Source of the DNA: Pirellulales bacterium
Lineage (GTDB): Bacteria; Planctomycetota; Planctomycetia; Pirellulales; S012-138
Assembly: GCA_028066245.1 (NCBI GenBank)
Contig: JALCBR010000012.1
Location: 1-64,000, forward strand
Length of the DNA: 64,000 nt
Reading direction: 5' to 3'
A model generated the notes under the pieces. That model was not told where the DNA came from, searched no databases, and was given only the letters and a program-made list of their open reading frames with translations. This document shows positions 54,059-63,859 of the stretch, piece by piece; within the stretch, counting starts at the first letter, position 1, and each line of letters starts with the position of its first letter. Both the position numbers and the translations under genes were made by a program.

Positions 54059-55360
54059 CTATCGAGTCCTGTCCAAGCTTGTATCCGCGTCTTCGTGGGA
54101 AGCCGTTTCGCGTCGGGGCTGCGGTTTTCCCCAGACGCGTTGCTGGTAGAGAGCCAGAGCGTGCAGAGCGTGTCCCAAGGGGCCAACTTCCCAATTGCGG
54201 TTTGGCGACTGCTCCAGAATTTGCGTCAGGTATTCCACCGATTCAACGATTTCCGGGTCACGAAGGGTGTCGTCAGAAACGGCGAATGCCAGCCATTCGA
54301 GAATGTGGCCCGTCGTGCGCAGGCGCACAGACAAGTCCGGGTTCATGGCACGGTGTTCCAGGAATGACGTGCTGAAGCTGCCATCGGGGTTGCGAAGTTT
54401 GAGCGCGTAGTCGATGTACTCGTTGATATAGGTTGCGGCTCGCGCAAAATCTCCGGTAAGCTCTAACCCCTGCTGTTTGCGCCTGACCACGGCATAGGTC
54501 AGCCCCATTAGTCGATGCGTTCCGCCACAGGTTCCGCCCTGGATTCGCTGTGAGATTTCCTCACGAACGAGCCGTTCAATGGACCAAGCCTGACCATCGT
54601 CAGACTTCCATGTGGTGTCAGACGGAAGATAGTGGGCAAGCCCGATCAACTTGAAAGTCAGCTCTGTTCTGGCACGGCATGTCCGCTGTTCCGAGCGAAT
54701 GAGATCTTCGACAGAGAATTCTTGCTCGCCAACTCGGATCGGATAATCACGCTGCAATTTACTTTGTGCCAGGATGGCCAAGAGTTGTCCTCCGTGTCCC
54801 TGCAACCCTCGGCCTTCTTTGCCATACACGGAGTTGTTGCGAGCAACCAAAAGCCTTTGCCCACGGAACGGTTGATTAAACAGTAACCATCCGATCGCCG
54901 ACTGATGCACTCCACCGGGACGTCCAACTTCAATTTGCGTCTCGACTCCGTAGGCGACGATGCGATGCATCACCTGCCAAGGACTATTCTCACCAGAATT
55001 GAGTGGCCGGTTCTCATAGCGATCCAACACGGTCGCAATGCGTGAGCGAAGTTCTAGCGGCGGCAGAGCCTTCTCAGCCGATTTTTCGACATCGCCGTTT
55101 CCTTCGTCAGCATCCGGAGCTCGAATGGGAAGCGCGCGGGCCGAGGCTTGCCTGGAGGTGCTAGCAACACGCTCACTGCCCCCCTCAATAACTTGGGACA
55201 ATGGCGCATGCGATGCTGCCCCGTCCGGTGCAATCAAACGAAGCGCTGAGCCATCATCAGGTTTGGCATTCTGCGCCTTCACTGCTGACGTGGCGCAAAT
55301 CACCAAAATCACAAGAAACAAGCCGGCCGCGATGCAAGATCCGGAAACGCGATGAAACAT
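54059..55360 (-). CDS. Hypothetical secreted protein, alpha-toroid-like
   Basis: Signal peptide; helical repeats such as NPDGSFSTSFLEHRAMNPDLSVRLRTTGHILEWLAFAVSD. Confidence 0.6.
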   Translation of the reverse strand: MFHRVSGSCIAAGLFLVILVICATSAVKAQNAKPDDGSALRLIAPDGAASHAPLSQVIEGGSERVASTSRQASARALPIRAPDADEGNGDVEKSAEKALPPLELRSRIATVLDRYENRPLNSGENSPWQVMHRIVAYGVETQIEVGRPGGVHQSAIGWLLFNQPFRGQRLLVARNNSVYGKEGRGLQGHGGQLLAILAQSKLQRDYPIRVGEQEFSVEDLIRSEQRTCRARTELTFKLIGLAHYLPSDTTWKSDDGQAWSIERLVREEISQRIQGGTCGGTHRLMGLTYAVVRRKQQGLELTGDFARAATYINEYIDYALKLRNPDGSFSTSFLEHRAMNPDLSVRLRTTGHILEWLAFAVSDDTLRDPEIVESVEYLTQILEQSPNRNWEVGPLGHALHALALYQQRVWGKPQPRRETASHEDADTSLDRTR

Positions 55361-55602
55361 GGAAGAACCACTCAGAGAACCAAGGGTATTCAGACTAATC
55401 ATCGACTTGGCGCAGCCAGAATATTGACGCCATCCCCTGACTCATCACATCGCCTTGCAAGCGACGATATCACTATCACTTGCCGGCAATCAGCGTGTGA
55501 CCAAATGCTATCGTGGTATTTTCCACCAGAGCCAAGCGCGAGAGCGAGTCGCCCATCGCTCGCAAATCGCGCTCATTGTGCCCTGATTGAGTCACTCCTT
55601 GC

Positions 55603-55893
55603 TCAAGCGAAAACACGCTGTGGCGGCTGTAGCAGTCGGGTGGTCAGATATCGCTCTCCGTTGGCCCCGTAAAACAGGACGATGTTTCGCAGCGAGTCCC
55701 AAACAGCCGAGAATTTGACTGACCGTGGGCCGTGCAGGCAAAAGTAGATTCCGATCGGCTGTTGTCGCTGACGCAAAACACGCTCAGTCAACGGAAACGC
55801 CCCAATTTCTAGTTGTTCTCTCTCGCAAAGTGTTTCGGTGATGAAGTTCCGCAGGTCATTGAGATCCTCAAATCGCACGGGACAATTCGTCAT
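55603..55893 (-). CDS. Small hypothetical protein
   Basis: 96-aa ORF of plausible composition: MTNCPVRFEDLNDLRNFITETLCEREQLEIGAFPLTERVL. Confidence 0.5.
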   Translation of the reverse strand: MTNCPVRFEDLNDLRNFITETLCEREQLEIGAFPLTERVLRQRQQPIGIYFCLHGPRSVKFSAVWDSLRNIVLFYGANGERYLTTRLLQPPQRVFA

Positions 55894-56372
55894 CGTATGT
55901 GATTCTCCTGTGGGCGCAGACCGCGAACGCCAATCATCGATTGCTGCACATCAGGTTTGACGTGCCATGCTGTCCGGGCTTGAGTCGCTTCTTACCTGAT
56001 CCCGGTGCTGTCACGCGGTCTTTGCGCGTGTGAGTGGTGTGCTGGTGGGTCAACGTTTTGTTGACAAATACATCCATCGGCAATCCCGGTCTGTGGGATT
56101 GGTCCTAGCGGCCGCTCACTTGGGCATTCCAGGTTGAGAATTGGTCGGCAGGTTGTCAGTCGCGCCAGTCAGGTTGACCTTTCGGGCAGCGAAACACTGC
56201 TGTCACACTGTTTGGTTTGCGCTCGTTTCCCATCTTACAAGATTGCCAACGTTTGCCGGGGATTCGCCACAAAGACAATCATCTTTCCGCCAGCAACATC
56301 CGATATTGCGTCTGAGGTTGAGTTTGCCGGTTGGCGAAACATTTCAAGCCTGCAGTGATAGCGGGAATCTCC

Positions 56373-57389
56373 ATGTCCTCTTCTAACAAAGACACGACAC
56401 AAGAAAAGACGAGCTCCTCGTCCACGAGGAAAAGTCCTGTGCCTCCGCCCCAAACGCCGCGGGTAGACCAAGCGCATGCCACGCGACCAAATCATGACAG
56501 GATCCAAGCAAGCACAACTGCCGACGGTTCCATTGTCTCACAACAACTCAAGCAGCAAGCACTCGACCTGGAGCAACATCTCCAAAACCGGCAGCGAGAG
56601 TTAGACCATCGTGAATCTCAACTCAATGCTCGGCTGGCGGAATTCGAACGTGAATCGAGGGCTACCAGGCTTGCCCTGCTGGAACGCGAACGACAGCTAG
56701 CCGCCGAGCAAACAGCTTTCGCACGCTCAGAGGGTGTCAAGCCGGACGGATCCTCCAAAGAAACAAAGGCTGCTGGGACTTCGCAGCAGAACAACCACGA
56801 TTCTCAACTGAAACGCGAGCTGCTGCTCGACCAGAGAGAGCAATCCGTAACGGAGCGGGAACGAGAGATACGGCGATTGCGGGACGAACTCTTCGCTGCT
56901 CGGGAGGAGACTTTGGAAATCCGCCTGGCGACCGAAGAGCTGTGGCGGCAACTATGCGATGCGTTGCCACCGGACGCTGTTAACCGGTCGGTGGGGCGGA
57001 TTCGTGAACGGCTGGCGGAGCACTATCGGCTGGTTCGCGAGGACCTGAATGACTACCGTGGCCAGTTGGAAACGCTGCGATGCGATCTGGACGAAAAACT
57101 CGAGCACTGGTCCCGTCGCAAAGGTGAGCTGGCAAGTTGGGCTCAGCAGAGAATGCTTGAAGTTGATAACTATCACAACGCCGTGTCAGAACGAGCCGCC
57201 GCGATTGACCAGCGCCAGTCCGAACTCACCCTGCTGCAAACCGCATGGCGACAAGATCGACAGGAATTGGAGTCCCGCATCCAGCGGCTGCAGAAACGGC
57301 TGGACCAGGCGGCAGGTGCAAACACATCCGCTGTACCGGCTCCGCATAGGACGGCAAGCCAAGACCGGGCGGCTGTAAGAAACTCATAG
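56373..57389 (+). CDS. Hypothetical coiled-coil protein
   Basis: Long Glu/Arg/Gln heptads (LDLEQHLQNRQRELDHRESQLNARLAEFERE). Confidence 0.65.
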   Translation: MSSSNKDTTQEKTSSSSTRKSPVPPPQTPRVDQAHATRPNHDRIQASTTADGSIVSQQLKQQALDLEQHLQNRQRELDHRESQLNARLAEFERESRATRLALLERERQLAAEQTAFARSEGVKPDGSSKETKAAGTSQQNNHDSQLKRELLLDQREQSVTEREREIRRLRDELFAAREETLEIRLATEELWRQLCDALPPDAVNRSVGRIRERLAEHYRLVREDLNDYRGQLETLRCDLDEKLEHWSRRKGELASWAQQRMLEVDNYHNAVSERAAAIDQRQSELTLLQTAWRQDRQELESRIQRLQKRLDQAAGANTSAVPAPHRTASQDRAAVRNS

Positions 57390-58168
57390 CAGCCAGTTGA
57401 CTCAACCGACTGTGTGAATGCAGGATCAACTCGAAATCGCGTTTTGAGCATGATCGCGGTGTGGTCGAACCGTTGCTGCACTGGCTCCCCTGTGGCCTGC
57501 TGTTGAAAAACTGGTCAGCTCCGCTTTCCACTGTTTGATATCCTCTAGCGTTCCGCGTCCCACCAAAGTGGAACTGCCCGAGCTCGGACTCCTTTGGCCG
57601 CGCCGGAGTGGATGGCCAATGAGGTCGCGCCACATCCACGCGAACGTCGAGCCGGCGGCGGAGCGGCGGATTCTTCAGGTGGCGGACCGATCAATACAGC
57701 CACGTAGGGCATCCCTTGTTCCGTCTTAAACTCTTCGACTGCCGCAATCGCGCGGCTCCGCCGGGAGCACTTGGCTCTCGGCGTTCTGCGTTAACCGGAT
57801 AGTCGGTGAATTTCGCTCACCGAAGAAAAGCTCCCCGGGCACAACCCTTTTCATAACTCTTCTCTGTTGGCCGAAATCCAGAAGCAGAGTTGAGGCAATG
57901 ACTTAGCGATTCCGAGTCCGTTTCGGTCCCTGTCGCGCGAAAGCAACCCTTTACGGAAAATCAGAGCTTGGTTAACAGCGGATGCAATTTAATAGAGAGC
58001 GCGAGAATGTTCTCTGTTTGGGAACTGAGAGCGCGGTCGCATTCTGGATGCGAATCAGAGACGACGAGTGGGCCCTGAAATGATGTCGTGCAGGCCACGT
58101 TGCGGGGTGCAATAATAGCGCCATCTTCATGATGATTCACAACTTGCGCATCTTACCCTAATTCAGCC

Positions 58169-59257
58169 GTGGCCAACATCTATCGCTCGCTTCTCCTCGT
58201 TATCGCAGGCGCTACGCAGAAGGAACTGGCGCGTCAGATCAAGTATCTCAAGGTTGAGAACGAGATCCTTCGGACAAGGATTCCCGGCAGGGTGTACGTC
58301 ACACCCAAGGAGCGTCGGAGGCTGGTGAAGTTCGCAATGGGACTGTCGGCCAAAGCCATCAAACACCTTGTCTCGATCGTTCATCCCGAAACGGTGCTAC
58401 GTTGGGTCCGCGAGAGCCGCAAAGAATGCAAGCCTCGTCAGAAAGCCAATCGTGGCCGCAGGCAGACGCCTGAGCAACTGCGACGATTGATCCGCAAGAT
58501 GGCGAGAGAGAATGATTGGGGCTACACCCGAATCATGGGCGAACTCAAGAAGCTGGGCATCAAGCCTCCGTCACGAAACACCGTCAAGAACATCCTGAAG
58601 CAATCCGGCTTCGATCCTGGTCCGAAGCGAGGTGAAGGAACCTGGGACGACTTCTTGAAACGGCACGCACATTCACTGTGGCAGTGTGATTTCCTCAGCC
58701 GTCGCGTGGTAACCTGGAAGGGATTTCGCCAAGTGTTTGTGCTGGCGTTTCTGCATGTGGAAACGCGGCGCGTGATTCTCTCACCGGCGACCTTCAAACA
58801 TGACGCTGCTTGGGCTGAAGTACAGGCCAACGTTTTCGTGAATCAGGCCAGGGCCGACGGCTTGCGCGTTGCAAGAATAATGCACGACCGAGACAAGATG
58901 TTCTCAATCGCCTTCGATGCAACTTTGAATCGCAAGCGAGTGAAGATTCTGCGTTCGCCGTTTTGTTCACCAAACATCAACGCCTACGTCGAAAGGTTCG
59001 TGCAATCGATCAAGCAGGAGTGCCTGGACCACTTCATCGTGTTCGGCACGCAGCACATGGATTACCTGTGCGGCCAGTATCTCGAATACTATCACACCGA
59101 GCGACCGCATCAGGACAAAGAAAACGAGCTGCTGCTTCGGCCCGAAAGGGCCTCGCCCGCCGACAGAGATGATGCAGGGCTGCCGATGCTGCGTGAAGTT
59201 CGCTGCCGCTCACGGCTTGGCGGTCTGCTGAACTCGTACTCGCGAAGAGCCGCGTAG
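58169..59257 (+). mobile_element. Integrase-core (rve, DDE) transposase
   Basis: HSLWQCDFLSRRVVTWKGFRQVFVLAFLHVETRRVI; CSPNINAYVERFVQSIKQECLDHFIVFG; YYHTERPHQ. Element ends not identified. Confidence 0.88.
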
Positions 59258-59370
59258 AGTCCCGTAAAGCAATGGCCTTTGCCAGTCGGAACTCGCATAC
59301 GGACGTGCTGCGCACTCTCGGCACAGCAGAGGCGGGCTCATGCCCTCAATCGCCTGCGGAATCCGCGCTA

Positions 59371-59540
59371 CTGCATGGTGAGCCGCGGCAACTTGCTCCC
59401 CTATCCTCAACCAGGCACCCGCGACAACATTTTTGCACGGGACGGTGCAAAAAGTTCACGCTGCAAGGCAAAACGCCCTGGCAACTTGCTCCCATCAACA
59501 GCGACCAAATCTCGCAACAACATTTTTGCACAGGACGGTC
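59371..59540. repeat. 93-nt imperfect tandem repeat, two copies
   Basis: ggcaacttgctccc at 59387 and 59480; caacatttttgcac at 59425 and 59518. Confidence 0.88.
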
Positions 59541-59778
59541 GGCAAATCTCTTCAAGCGTTTGCGGAGATCCGCTGTCCGCGTGAAGCTCGAACGCGCGCC
59601 ACAAGACTTCACGAAAGACAATGCGCTGCAGTCGAGTTTCTACCAGGGCGACTTCGTCGTGAATGCTGGGAGGCGAACCGGCACGGAACGCCGCCTCGAA
59701 CCGATCGCAAACGGAATCCACAAGGCACAAATCGGCATAGGCCATGGAGTCCAAAACAGAAATTGAATCGCCAGTCAT
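59407..59778 (-). pseudogene. Truncated N-terminus of a planctomycete Ser/Thr protein kinase
   Basis: CDRFEAAFRAGSPPSIHDEVALVETRLQRIVFREVLWRAFELHADSGSPQTLEEI resembles the pre-kinase segment; reading then enters the repeat and stops with no kinase domain. Confidence 0.5.
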
Positions 59779-59817
59779 ACTACCCCTCCACATTTCTTGT
59801 GCGTCAATGCCGAGTTT

Positions 59818-60426
59818 CTAATCAGTTGGCCGGGCGCGCTTCCAAAGCTCCTTGATCCTCTTGAGTTTGTATTCAACGGTTCTGACTGTCTTGCCGATGC
59901 ACTTGGCAATTTCGGCGTTCGAATGATTTTCAAGTTTCAACATCGCAACGCGATAGAGTTGATCATGTTTCTTCAACAGTCCAATGAGGTATTTGAACTC
60001 ATCCGTGACGGCCACAACAAAATCGGGGAGAGGCTCCGCATCGGCGATGTCCATTGGAGATCCGCCATCCTCTGGAGAATCAAATTCCGAGATGTTGCGG
60101 ACGCGAAAGGCACCGCGCTTTAGACGGCTATGGTAGCGAACCGCATTGACAGCTTTACGTTCCGCCAGCACCAATAGAATCTGCCACACATCACTCCGAT
60201 CGTTCAATTGTGAGAACTTTTGCTGCTCGGCGCCACGACAGAAACTCTCAAAAGCTGAGATTGCTATGTCCTCTTCATCCATGATCCCGCGCGAAACGCG
60301 GTCACGCAACTTGAGGCGGCATTGTTCTACCAGCCTTGTGAAAAACCGATTCCAGATCTCTTGAGCGGCGACGCTGTCCCCTTTCGCTAGACCTTCCAGC
60401 CAAACTGTAATCGATGATGTCGACAT
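59818..60426 (-). CDS. ECF-type RNA polymerase sigma factor
   Basis: WNRFFTRLVEQCRLKLRD, DEEDIAISAFESFCRG, LKLENHSNAEIAKCIGKTVRTVEYKLKRIKELW. Confidence 0.88.
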   Translation of the reverse strand: MSTSSITVWLEGLAKGDSVAAQEIWNRFFTRLVEQCRLKLRDRVSRGIMDEEDIAISAFESFCRGAEQQKFSQLNDRSDVWQILLVLAERKAVNAVRYHSRLKRGAFRVRNISEFDSPEDGGSPMDIADAEPLPDFVVAVTDEFKYLIGLLKKHDQLYRVAMLKLENHSNAEIAKCIGKTVRTVEYKLKRIKELWKRARPTD

Positions 60427-60473
60427 GAGGTGTGTTGGGGGGCGGCTAGGCAATGCATAGGATATTCAGACGC

Positions 60474-60878
60474 TCAAACGCGATTCTGGTTCGCCGTGCA
60501 GCGCTGGTCAAATAGAAGCCGCCAATTTTGTCGAAGGACTCCTATTGCACCGTCAGGTCGCACGATCCGTCCATTTCCTGACCAGACATGATTTCTTGTG
60601 CAAACTGCTATGAGGATTGGGGGGCCCTTTGGACCTGCTGGCAGTTCGGCGTCAGCCAGCAACCGCTTCAGCCGGACGTTCTCTTTCTCGAGTTCCTTAA
60701 GACGCTTGGCCTGATCGTTGCGGATGCCACCGTATTCTTTGCGCCAACGATAATACGTCTGCTCTGTTACTACCAGCTTCTTGCAGACTCGGCCTACCGT
60801 CAGGCCTTTGGACAATTCAACCTCCGCTTCGCGGAGCTTGGAGATAATCTGATCGATCGTGAATGGCTTTCGTGCCAT
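60474..60878 (-). pseudogene. IS3-family OrfA remnant (no intact OrfB)
   Basis: MARKPFTIDQIISKLREAEVELSKGLTVGRVCKKLVVTEQTYYRWRKEYGGIRNDQAKRLKELEKENVRLKRLLADAEL, then unrelated tail. Confidence 0.85.
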
Positions 60879-61019
60879 GGACGCGGTTAAAGGGCAAGCC
60901 ACGTCAGCAACAGATAAACTCTTGACAATCTGTACACGCAGCAATAGAACGGTAGCGTTTGTCGCGGCGGACGTTCCTATTTGGTTTGACCAACCTCGTG
61001 GTAGACGCACTGCGAAAGA

Positions 61020-61952
61020 GTGGGCAGGCTAGTGGTCTCTGCAAAAGAAAAAACAGCCCCGAGCCAAAGCTGGAGAGGCTTTGGTGTTTTGTGTGCTGCC
61101 TTGGGATGCTTTTTGGTGTTGGCGGCGTTTTTGAAGGGCCAACAGCTCGCGGGCGGCAGCTTTAGAGGGGATTTCCTTTTGGCTTCCCCTTGGCTCCAGG
61201 TAGTTTCTATTCAAACAGAAATCTTGCTCGGATGTTGGCTGCTCTCTGGCATTGCACCACGGGCGTCTTGGATTGCTACCCTGGCGTTTTTTGTTGCAAT
61301 GAGTTCCATGAGCGCAGTGATTGCGGTTCAAGGGCAAGCAACTTGCGACTGCCTTGGTGCAATTCCCGTTAGTCCATGGCTGATGACAGTCGTGGATGGT
61401 GCCATCGTCTTGTTGCTACTTGTGCTCCGTCCGCCGCTTCGCGGACCGCTTCGAAAGGCTCGCTGGTCTCGGCAATTTGGAAGGCTGGCGCTAACGTCTG
61501 GCGTAATGTTTGTCGCTATCACCAGCGTGTTTCTAGCGGTAAACCACGATCCACTGCAAGCGTTTGCTCGCATGCGCGGTGAAGCACTGATTGTTTCACC
61601 AGCTCTTACGCGAGTTGGTGCAGGGGTGGTTGGTGAGCAACGAAGCATATCCGTGCGAGTACAGAATATTAGCGACCGAAGCATTACTGTCATATCAGGG
61701 GACAGGAGTTGCAACTGTTTGACCCTAGGGAAACTGCCACTCCGATTAGCACCGCAGGAATCCTGTGGGCTAGAATTGAGGATGTTTTACAAAGGTGAGC
61801 TTGGTGATTTTCAGCACCATGTCAGGTTTTCGACGGATGACCCGCTTCATCCTAATTTCGTAGTGTGGTTTTCGGGTGAGGTTGTGGCAGCCGATTCGTT
61901 GCAAGCTTGTTTGGCGAACAGCCCACAAAAGGCAGTTGTCGACGGACGATAG
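61020..61952 (+). CDS. MauE-like membrane domain fused to DUF1573-like domain
   Basis: Four TM-like segments with TCDCLG; C-terminal SISVRVQNISDRSITVISGDRSCNCLTLGKLPLRLAPQESCGLELRMFYKG..HHVRFSTDDP. Confidence 0.75.
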   Translation: MGRLVVSAKEKTAPSQSWRGFGVLCAALGCFLVLAAFLKGQQLAGGSFRGDFLLASPWLQVVSIQTEILLGCWLLSGIAPRASWIATLAFFVAMSSMSAVIAVQGQATCDCLGAIPVSPWLMTVVDGAIVLLLLVLRPPLRGPLRKARWSRQFGRLALTSGVMFVAITSVFLAVNHDPLQAFARMRGEALIVSPALTRVGAGVVGEQRSISVRVQNISDRSITVISGDRSCNCLTLGKLPLRLAPQESCGLELRMFYKGELGDFQHHVRFSTDDPLHPNFVVWFSGEVVAADSLQACLANSPQKAVVDGR

Positions 61953-62003
61953 TAGTCCATTGATTTGATTGACTGCGAATACGTACTTTGAAAGGAGAAT
62001 TCA

Positions 62004-62288
62004 ATGCGACAAACTTATCATTCGGCCAGTTTTGCTTTTGGAAGCCTGGGTATTGCCTTGCTGCTTTGTTGTTTGGTGCTAATGCCGAACACGGCACTAG
62101 CAGGGATAGGAGGTGGTGGTGAGGAGTTTGAGGAAGATCAGTGCCCAACAGCTTTTCGAGGGGGATTTGCAGTCGGTTGTGCCGTTCCACTTACTACGGT
62201 GTGCGATTTCGGAGGCGTGCCGAAGAATTGCGTGATACTCCCACTGGGCGGTGCCCAATTCGGATGCACATGCCATATGATGCCTTAA
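62004..62288 (+). CDS. Small secreted six-cysteine protein
   Basis: RBS AGGAG; signal peptide ending NTALA; mature part with six Cys (CPTA..GCAV..VCDF..NCVI..GCTCHMMP). Confidence 0.7.
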   Translation: MRQTYHSASFAFGSLGIALLLCCLVLMPNTALAGIGGGGEEFEEDQCPTAFRGGFAVGCAVPLTTVCDFGGVPKNCVILPLGGAQFGCTCHMMP

Positions 62289-62760
62289 CCGGTGAGGCTG
62301 CCCTCTCGCGTCGCCCAAAAATCCACCTTGAAGGCTAGGCATAAGTACCAACGTTCAGCAGTTAACTGAATGTGTGATTGCCAATTCGCTCTTTTCTTGA
62401 GCGTAAAGTGATAGTCCCAGTAAAGCAGAACCGATGGCTACGGCTCTTCGAATGGCAACTGGGCAGCTTGGTGTTGCGTTGTTTCGCTCGTCTTTAGACA
62501 GTAGTTCACTTGCCAGAGTCAGTTTGAAAACCGGTGGTGCAGCATTGCAAACACTGGATTCGCAGAGAAATGATGGTTTCCCTCCGAAGAACAGGTTTTG
62601 AAACTGCCTCTAGCGTTTGGTCGGTGTATTGAAACTTCGTGCCAGCAATTCTTGGTACGGAGCTTGGACAGCGTCGTGCGCGTGCAGCTACTCATTTCAA
62701 TTGCAAGGTTCCCTCGTGTGTAGTGCCTGCAAAAAGAGAGAAAACCAAAGAGCAATCTTG

Positions 62761-63780
62761 GTGAATTGTCTTGCCATTGGCTTAGTATCCCTTTCTTGCT
62801 TTCCGGCGAATGCTGTCGCAAGCAAACCCAATGATGTACGCGATGAGTTCATTGAACGCTATTCACCTTACGCTCGGTCGTTGAGGGAGTTTTATGGACA
62901 ATTTGAAGCAACCCTTGTTATGGGTGTTGCACCTGCTCTGAGTTCCACCGGTTCAACAACAAAGACAGTTGCGGAGGGCCGAGGCTTTCATGAGTCTCAC
63001 TTGTTTGAGCAGAAGTCGTTCTTACTAAAGCCTGGCCAGGACCTCGCCGATTCGACGCCCGGCAGGATTCATACTTCCGTCAGAAACTCAAAGTACGGCT
63101 TTGAATTAGTTACAGACGCAGAGGGCAATCGAACTCCGGAAAATATCATTGTCCATGCAACTGGAGGCCATTCACCTCTTTGTGTTCTGACGGTGCCATA
63201 TGCCGACACCACACGAGGGATGACGATTTTAGCTGTCGCGCAAGATCCTAGTACGGAAATCATTTCGCTAAAGCCGATTTCTTGGAATGGCACAAGCCTA
63301 GAATGTTTGACGACTCGGCATCGATCAATCAATCGCCGGACACACAAAGAGGAAGGCGTTACCGTTCGCTACTACCTCGATCCGGGACGTGATTGGATTT
63401 GCATGCGCCAAACTATTGAGACCATGGAAGGGGGCATTCGAGGCTGGATCGAACTTACTTGCAAGTACAACGAAAGCAGCGAAGGATTGCCACCACTGCT
63501 GGAAGTTGTGACGTCGATGGGCGATACAAGCGATAATCCCGCGACGAACCGAGTACTCGGATCTACAACTGTGACGAGTTTTAGGCACACCGACGACCCA
63601 ATCACGGAAGGGGAATGTCGACTGATAGCATTCGGATTTCCTGAACCAGGGGGTGTGAAGTGGGGTGAGCCTGTATCGTGGTGGGTGTGGCTTGGCTATG
63701 TCGGTGGCGGTTGTTTGCTGTTGGCGTTTTTCTTCTTCCTAATGAAGCAGCGGGTCGCATCCAAAGCCGGGACGAACTAG
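62761..63780 (+). CDS. Hypothetical secreted protein with C-terminal TM anchor
   Basis: Signal VNCLAIGLVSLSCFPANAVA; C-terminal WWVWLGYVGGGCLLLAFFFFLMKQR. GTG start inferred. Confidence 0.65.
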   Translation: MNCLAIGLVSLSCFPANAVASKPNDVRDEFIERYSPYARSLREFYGQFEATLVMGVAPALSSTGSTTKTVAEGRGFHESHLFEQKSFLLKPGQDLADSTPGRIHTSVRNSKYGFELVTDAEGNRTPENIIVHATGGHSPLCVLTVPYADTTRGMTILAVAQDPSTEIISLKPISWNGTSLECLTTRHRSINRRTHKEEGVTVRYYLDPGRDWICMRQTIETMEGGIRGWIELTCKYNESSEGLPPLLEVVTSMGDTSDNPATNRVLGSTTVTSFRHTDDPITEGECRLIAFGFPEPGGVKWGEPVSWWVWLGYVGGGCLLLAFFFFLMKQRVASKAGTN

Positions 63781-63859
63781 GCTATGTTTGAGCGACTATA
63801 GCACACACAAAAAAGCGCAGGATTTAGCCCGATTAAGCTCGCAGAAGAGATTCGCTGAC

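Noticed and set aside
51474-55937. Shared 16-mer CGCGAACGCCAATCAT at 51474 and 55922, both upstream of minus-strand genes
   Set aside because: About one such 16-mer match is expected by chance in a 64 kb window counting both orientations; flanks differ.
62434-62601. 55-aa ORF MATALRMATGQLGVALFRSSLDSSSLARVSLKTGGAALQTLDSQRNDGFPPKNRF between the mini-protein and the TM-anchored protein
   Set aside because: No clear RBS, signal or Cys pattern; cannot be supported as coding, although worth checking with expression data.
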